Shown: piece after piece, positions 50,607 to 55,026 of the stretch
Layout of the letters: each line of letters starts with the position of its first letter
Numbering within the stretch: position 1 is the first letter of the stretch
NCBI RefSeq assembly: GCF_001667265.1
Contig: NZ_LZHW01000051.1
Location: forward strand, 1-55,026
Length of the DNA: 55,026 nt
Source: Mycobacterium sp. ACS4331
GTDB lineage: Bacteria; Actinomycetota; Actinomycetes; Mycobacteriales; Mycobacteriaceae
Direction: 5' to 3'
The notes under the pieces: model-generated
Seen by the model: the letters and a program-made list of their open reading frames with translations, nothing else
Told to the model about the DNA's origin: nothing
The model's database searches: none
Position numbers and translations under genes: made by a program

Positions 50607-51530
50607 GTGACAGATCTGGTGATCCGCAGGATCCGCTGGGACTTCGACGGAGGCGTGCCGTTCCTGTGGCAGCCGAACAACCCGGCCTTCGGCATGTTCT
50701 GCACGGTCTTCACGTTCATCGCGGTGCCGTTCGAGCACTACATCATCAAGGCCCTCAAACCCACGCAGGCGACGTTCACCGATCCCGCCGTGGCGGCTGA
50801 GGCCGACGCCTTCCTGCGTCAGGAGGGCCAACATGCCGCCGCGCACCGCAAGCACATGGACGCCCTGATCGCTGCGTATCCCGGACTGCAGCGCGCCTAC
50901 GACGACGCGACCGCGGCATTCGACGAACTCGTCGCCACCCGCCCGGCCGAGTTCCACGCGGCCTACATCGCCAACCTCGAAGCCACCTTCACGCCGTTGT
51001 TCAAACTCGTTCTGGACAACCGTGACTCACTGTTCGCCGGATCCGACGAGCGGGTCGCATCGTTGATGATGTGGCACTTCGTCGAGGAGATCGAGCATCG
51101 CAGTTCCGGGCTGATGCTGTCGCGCGCGTTGAGCCCGGACAGGTGGTATCGCGTGCGGCAGGTGCGCGAGACGTTCCGGCACATCGGCGAAGTCGCGGCT
51201 GCCATCGGGGCGACCGTCGACGCCGTGGTGCCGGTCGAGCAGCGTGTGGTCTCGGCCGCCGACCTGATGAGTCCCGCGCTGTTGGTCGATGAGTTCACCC
51301 GCCGTGGCCCCTGGGCGCGACGTGCACCTCGGACGCAGGTCCCCACGTTGTTCAACGCCGTGCCCACCCGCGACCTGGCGCGCATGGTGTGGCGACTGGC
51401 GTTGTCGCAGATGCCGAATCACGATCCGGCGGACCAACCGCTACCCGAGTGGGCCGCGGTGTGGATGGCTGAATACGAGCGCGGCACCGACATGACGCGG
51501 TTCGCGGGGGCGGGTCCCAACCGAACATGA
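50607..51530 (+). CDS. Predicted metal-dependent hydrolase (PF10118-type, ferritin-like)
   Basis: The 307-aa helical protein has paired metal-ligand motifs typical of ferritin-like diiron sites: Glu43-His44 in PFEHY, Glu73/His76/His80 in EGQHAAAH, His157 and EEIEH at 160-164. It matches the 'predicted metal-dependent hydrolase' family often found in lipid-degrading actinobacteria and proteobacteria, with no confirmed reaction. GTG 50607 has GGAGG 10 nt upstream and conserved sequence begins there; the frame is open further upstream, but that part overlaps the NYN gene. Confidence 0.8.
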   Translation: MTDLVIRRIRWDFDGGVPFLWQPNNPAFGMFCTVFTFIAVPFEHYIIKALKPTQATFTDPAVAAEADAFLRQEGQHAAAHRKHMDALIAAYPGLQRAYDDATAAFDELVATRPAEFHAAYIANLEATFTPLFKLVLDNRDSLFAGSDERVASLMMWHFVEEIEHRSSGLMLSRALSPDRWYRVRQVRETFRHIGEVAAAIGATVDAVVPVEQRVVSAADLMSPALLVDEFTRRGPWARRAPRTQVPTLFNAVPTRDLARMVWRLALSQMPNHDPADQPLPEWAAVWMAEYERGTDMTRFAGAGPNRT

Positions 51531-51544
51531 GCACACCGCCGCTC

Positions 51545-52843
51545 TCAGGCGGTCGTGAGGCGGAGCGGCAGGTGGGTCGGTCCACGTAGGGAGCTGTGGC
51601 TCGACCATCGTGCCGGGCCAGCGGGGGTGATTCGGCTGACGCGGGTGACGAGTTGGCGCAGTACTGCCTGGGCTTCCATGCGGGCCAGCGGTGCCCCCAG
51701 GCACATATGGGCACCGTAGCCGAAGGCTATGTGCTTGCGCGGGTCACGGTCGGCCCGGTACTCGTCGGGATCCTCGAATGCGGAGGGATCACGGTTGGCT
51801 GCGCCGAAGGACAGCAGCACGCGGGATCCGACGGGGATGGTGACGTCACCGACGCGATAGTCGGCTCGGGTGTAGCGGTAGAGGTTCTGGATCGGCGTGG
51901 TGATCCGCAGCTGCTCCTCCACGGCGAGAGGAATCAGATCGGGATGTGCGCGAATGAGGTCGTACTGGTCGGGGTGACGGGCGAGCGTGTCGAACATGCC
52001 GCCGAGCAGGTTGGTGGTGGTCTCGTTGCCGGCGATCAGCAGGTGGATGGCGATGAGCATGAGCTGTTGGTCGGTGAGTCCGCCGTCGGTGTTGTGCTCG
52101 ATGAGCCGGCCAAGGACCGTGTTGGATCCTTTGAGTCCTCCCGTCGCGAACTGCCTTCTGAAGTAACGATGCAACGACACCATGGCCGCCATCGACTTGA
52201 CCGCGTCGACGACACCGGAAGGGGTGGGCGTCAACTCCATGATTCCCACGCCGCGTTCCGACCATCGGCGAAAGTCGTCGACGTCGGAGTCTGGCACACC
52301 CAGGATCTGGGCGATCAGACGTATCGGCATCGGTATCGCAAGCCGTTGCACGACATCACATCCGGGGTCGTTCAGGATGTCGGTGACGAGTTCCACCGCC
52401 AGCCTCTCGGTGATCTCCTGCCAGGACTGCATGGCGCCCCTGCTGAATCCCGGTTGGACCTGTTTGCGAAGTCGGGTGTGCTCGTCGCCGTCGGTGAGCA
52501 CCGCCAGCGGCGCAGAGAACCTGAGCCGGGTGACGCCCTGAGCGCTCGTGACCTCATCGGTGTCGCGTAATGCGGCTCGCACATCGTCGAGACGGCTGAT
52601 GATGAATGTGGCACGCCTCGGGTTGTAGTGCACGCGGCCGCCTCGATGGAGGGCGCGGTACGCCTCGAAGGGTTCGGCGGCGGTGATTGGATCCTGCGGG
52701 TCGTAGTCGGTGTTGATCGCACCCGTCCAGCCGTCATAACCGCGCCGGCGCGTCCGGAAGGCGGCGGCGACGTTCATTCGAACGGCATTGGCCACCGGGT
52801 CGAGAGCATCGTGAATCCTGCGCTGGGCCTGTGCGATCGACAT
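51545..52843 (-). CDS. Cytochrome P450
   Basis: The 432-aa P450 has the I-helix AGNETTTN near residue 270, an ExxR motif in EEQLR near 313 and the haem loop FGYGAHMCLGAPLAR with Cys381. Overall layout is that of soluble bacterial P450s. Its ATG lies 8 bp after the stop of the small membrane protein gene at 52852, so they form an operon transcribed from the palindrome-bearing promoter region shared with the divergent TetR at 53243. Confidence 0.88.
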   Translation of the reverse strand: MSIAQAQRRIHDALDPVANAVRMNVAAAFRTRRRGYDGWTGAINTDYDPQDPITAAEPFEAYRALHRGGRVHYNPRRATFIISRLDDVRAALRDTDEVTSAQGVTRLRFSAPLAVLTDGDEHTRLRKQVQPGFSRGAMQSWQEITERLAVELVTDILNDPGCDVVQRLAIPMPIRLIAQILGVPDSDVDDFRRWSERGVGIMELTPTPSGVVDAVKSMAAMVSLHRYFRRQFATGGLKGSNTVLGRLIEHNTDGGLTDQQLMLIAIHLLIAGNETTTNLLGGMFDTLARHPDQYDLIRAHPDLIPLAVEEQLRITTPIQNLYRYTRADYRVGDVTIPVGSRVLLSFGAANRDPSAFEDPDEYRADRDPRKHIAFGYGAHMCLGAPLARMEAQAVLRQLVTRVSRITPAGPARWSSHSSLRGPTHLPLRLTTA

Positions 52844-52851
52844 CGTGGGTC

Positions 52852-53163
52852 CTAACTGTGCGCGGCGGTGACGTGCCCGCGGCTGCGAAGGGTCCTCTGT
52901 TGGGTGATGAGGATGGCAGTCGCGAGATGGACGACGTAGCAGGCGGACACGACCGTGGACAGGCGACGGCGGCGCGGGTTCGCCATGAGGAGTCCGATCA
53001 GTGTTTCGATCGCACCGTTGATGTAGGTGAACGTGCGGGCATGGCGGGGGAAGCCGAGCCGGTTGATGGGGTCGAAATACCTCGGCGCCACGAAGTGCGC
53101 CACACCGACCACGCTGACCGACAGCCCCAGACGCCGCCGCGAGCGCTCAGTGTGGAAGTGCAT
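52852..53163 (-). CDS. Small membrane protein (103 aa)
   Basis: The product has a basic N-terminus (TERSRRRLG) and three to four hydrophobic segments (about residues 13-29, 50-63 and 73-92), resembling small DoxX-like or DUF4267-like membrane proteins. ATG 53163 is preferred over the upstream start at 53187, as GGAG lies ~8 nt before it. It precedes the P450 in an operon and may anchor or assist it; function unknown. Confidence 0.65.
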   Translation of the reverse strand: MHFHTERSRRRLGLSVSVVGVAHFVAPRYFDPINRLGFPRHARTFTYINGAIETLIGLLMANPRRRRLSTVVSACYVVHLATAILITQQRTLRSRGHVTAAHS

Positions 53164-53211
53164 CGTTAAGCGCTCCGCTCTGCTCAAGGCGATTGAGCAA
53201 CCGCACTATTT

Positions 53212-53230
53212 ACGAGAGAAATTTTCTCGT
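53212..53230. promoter_or_regulatory. Operator between the P450 operon and divergent TetR gene
   Basis: ACGAGAGAAATTTTCTCGT is a 19-bp palindrome with only one mismatched pair, centred at 53221. It lies 49 bp upstream of the small membrane gene and 13 bp before the TetR start, so one TetR dimer could block both promoters. Confidence 0.65.
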
Positions 53231-53242
53231 TAATGGTGACAC

Positions 53243-53887
53243 ATGCCGGCGCTCGTGGACAGGGGTGATGTCGAGCATTTCCTCTACGTTGTTCATGTGA
53301 GCCAATCCCGTCGAGGGCGACCGAGAAGCGCGGCCGTGCACGAGGCGATCCTGGAGGCCACCCGCACGCTTCTCGTCGAAGCGGGCTATCGGTCCGTTGC
53401 CATGGACAAGGTCGCCGCGATTGCTGGAGTGGCCGTTCAGACCGTGTACCGGCGGTGGCCGTCGAAGGCTCCCTTGGTGGCCGAGGCGGTGATGCAGGCC
53501 TACAACCAGGCCGACTTCACGCTGCCCGACACCGGAGACACGATCGCAGACCTGACGACCTGGATGCGTGCGTACTCCGAGATCGCCTCGTCCGCGGAGA
53601 ACATCGCACTCATTCGCTCGCTCGCCGCTGCCGCTGCCGAAGACCTGGGCGATCGCGACACCCTCTACCAAGAACTCACTCGTCCGATGCACGACGCCAT
53701 ATCGCACCGCCTGCGCGTCGGGGTGTCGGCGGGCCAGATCCGCGGGGACGCCGACATCGACGCTGCCACCGATGCGTTGATCGGAGCGACGCTCTACCGG
53801 GTGCTCAGTGGCACCGCATCCGCGGGAGAAACGGCTGGGCGATATCTCGGAGTCGTTGATGCTCTGCTGCGTGGTATCTCGCGCTGA
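53243..53887 (+). CDS. TetR-family transcriptional regulator (divergent to P450 operon)
   Basis: The 214-aa protein has a TetR helix-turn-helix at residues about 53-75 (MDKVAAIAGVAVQTVYRRW) after a basic RRGRPRSAAV stretch. The ATG at 53243 lies about 8 nt after a TTAAT hexamer, fitting a leaderless mRNA. A GTG at 53297 is an alternative and would remove an N-terminal tail not typical of TetR proteins. It is divergent from the small membrane protein/P450 operon with a 19-bp palindrome between, so it is the probable repressor. Confidence 0.82.
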   Translation: MPALVDRGDVEHFLYVVHVSQSRRGRPRSAAVHEAILEATRTLLVEAGYRSVAMDKVAAIAGVAVQTVYRRWPSKAPLVAEAVMQAYNQADFTLPDTGDTIADLTTWMRAYSEIASSAENIALIRSLAAAAAEDLGDRDTLYQELTRPMHDAISHRLRVGVSAGQIRGDADIDAATDALIGATLYRVLSGTASAGETAGRYLGVVDALLRGISR

Positions 53888-53949
53888 ACTGATCGTTCGG
53901 TGACGGGGCGCCGCCAGTGCGGCCGCGAGGTCGCGGGTATGGGAAGCGC

Positions 53950-54915
53950 TCAGTGGAACGTGATGACGACTTTGCCACGCGCGCTTCGGTTCTCGAGGGC
54001 GGCGATCGCCTCTCCGGCACGTTCGGCGGGATAGACCTGGGGTTGGGGCGCGGCGACTTTGCCCGATGCGAGCAGCGCCGAGAGTTCATCCCACTGCTCG
54101 GCCAGATAGCCCGGATGCGACATCGCCCATGCACCCCATCCGACACCGACGGCGTCGACGTTGTTGAGCAGCAGTCGATTCACCTTGATCGTCGGGATGT
54201 CACCGCCGGTGAAGCCGACGACGAGCAGTCGGCCCGCCGGTGCCAGCGACCGCAGCGAGTCGGTGAACCGATCACCGCCGACGGGGTCCAGCACGATGTC
54301 GACCCCGCGGCCGCCGGTCAGTTCCGCGACGGCGTCCTTGAACCCGTCGGCGAGTACGACATCGGACGCCCCGGCCGCCGTGGCCACCTCGATCTTGTCC
54401 TCGGTCGACACCACGGCGATCGTGCGGGCCGCGCCGAGGGCGGGCGCCAGGCGCAGCGTCGCGGTGCCGATACCGCCCGCGGCGCCGTGCACCAGAACGG
54501 TCTCACCCGGCATCAGCCGGCCCCGGGTGCGCAACGCGAAATGCACCGTCAGGTCGTTGAACAGAATGCCCGCGCCCGCTTCGAAGGAGATGTTGTCCGG
54601 CAGTGCGAAGACGCGGTCGGCCGGCAGGGCCACCACCTCGGCCATGCCGTCGGTGATCATCGTCAGCCCCAGCACGCGATCACCGGGCTTGACGTGCGCT
54701 CCGTCGGGCGCGCTGCGCACCACGCCGGCGACCTCTCCGCCCGGGGTGAACGGGAGATCGGGTTTGTACTGGTAGAGACCGCGGCTCAGCAGCGCATCGG
54801 GGAAGGCCACGCCCGCGGCGTGGACGTCGATGACGATGTCGCCGGCGGGTTCGGCGACATCGTTGACCTCAATCGCCTCGGGACCGTCGAGCCTGGTGAT
54901 CTGAACCGCGCGCAT
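53950..54915 (-). CDS. Quinone oxidoreductase/zinc-type alcohol dehydrogenase family protein
   Basis: The 321-aa medium-chain dehydrogenase/reductase has a GroES-like N-terminal domain (residues about 1-120, FTPGGEVAGVV near 56) and an NADPH-binding Rossmann fold with GAAGGIGTA near 143. It lacks the Cys/His zinc ligands of alcohol dehydrogenases, like NADPH:quinone reductases (QOR). ATG 54915 has AAGGTGG 5-6 nt upstream; the in-frame GTG at 54924 is less likely. Confidence 0.88.
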   Translation of the reverse strand: MRAVQITRLDGPEAIEVNDVAEPAGDIVIDVHAAGVAFPDALLSRGLYQYKPDLPFTPGGEVAGVVRSAPDGAHVKPGDRVLGLTMITDGMAEVVALPADRVFALPDNISFEAGAGILFNDLTVHFALRTRGRLMPGETVLVHGAAGGIGTATLRLAPALGAARTIAVVSTEDKIEVATAAGASDVVLADGFKDAVAELTGGRGVDIVLDPVGGDRFTDSLRSLAPAGRLLVVGFTGGDIPTIKVNRLLLNNVDAVGVGWGAWAMSHPGYLAEQWDELSALLASGKVAAPQPQVYPAERAGEAIAALENRSARGKVVITFH

Positions 54916-54948
54916 GCCCGCCACCTTAGCGATTTCGGCGCGGGGTTA

Positions 54949-55022
<74 letters not shown>

Positions 55023-55026
55023 GTGT

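Overview
The window is high-GC actinobacterial DNA and almost certainly comes from a fast-growing Mycobacterium/Mycolicibacterium. The evidence is a mycobacterial-type initiator tRNA, four cytochromes P450 with TetR-type neighbours, F420-type LLM oxidoreductase, crotonase, acyl-CoA dehydrogenase and FadD genes, frequent GTG/TTG starts, and many genes whose -10-like hexamer lies only 6-7 nt before the start codon (leaderless mRNAs). No insertion sequence, prophage, CRISPR array or rRNA was seen. The last ~75 bases are a poly-G run that looks like a sequencing artefact at a contig end.

Layout. 0-5 kb: end of an unidentified gene, a large SARP/AfsR-type regulator, an FAD-linked oxidase and tRNA-fMet. 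5.3-7.3 kb: TetR plus P450. 7.3-11.8 kb (minus strand): a tightly overlapping operon of an astacin-like metallopeptidase with four hemopexin repeats, a thermolysin-like metallopeptidase and a metallo-beta-lactamase-fold protein. 12-15.3 kb: flavin monooxygenase, a Gly/His/Tyr-rich exported mini-protein, a gamma-glutamyltransferase-like protein and a 47-aa protein. 15.5-18.6 kb (minus): molybdate ABC transporter modABC led by an HTH-Mop regulator. 18.6-21.6 kb: CYP136-like P450, divergent TetR and a second TetR. 21.8-25 kb: APC permease and acyl-CoA synthetase. 25-28.3 kb: acyltransferase-3/SGNH protein and a hypothetical protein. 29-34.3 kb: PucR-type regulator facing a CaiB/aldehyde dehydrogenase/glutaryl-CoA-dehydrogenase-like operon that fits glutarate catabolism. 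34.5-37 kb: TetR, MpaB-like oxygenase and a crotonase. 37-42.3 kb: a TetR-controlled cluster (below). 42.4-55 kb: YdcF and DUF2237 proteins, TetR/P450, GH16, alpha/beta hydrolase, amine oxidase, LLM oxidoreductase, NYN-OST-HTH protein, ferritin-like hydrolase, P450/TetR and a quinone oxidoreductase.

The most interesting region is 37.1-42.3 kb. Two paralogous polytopic membrane proteins, two very short single-helix membrane peptides (34 and 43 aa) and a membrane-anchored 137-aa protein surround a NorD/CbbO-type VWA protein and a NorQ/CbbQ-type MoxR ATPase. NorQD/CbbQO pairs are metalloenzyme activases, but no NorCB, RuBisCO or other known client is present. The paralogous membrane proteins are therefore candidates for an undescribed membrane metalloenzyme.
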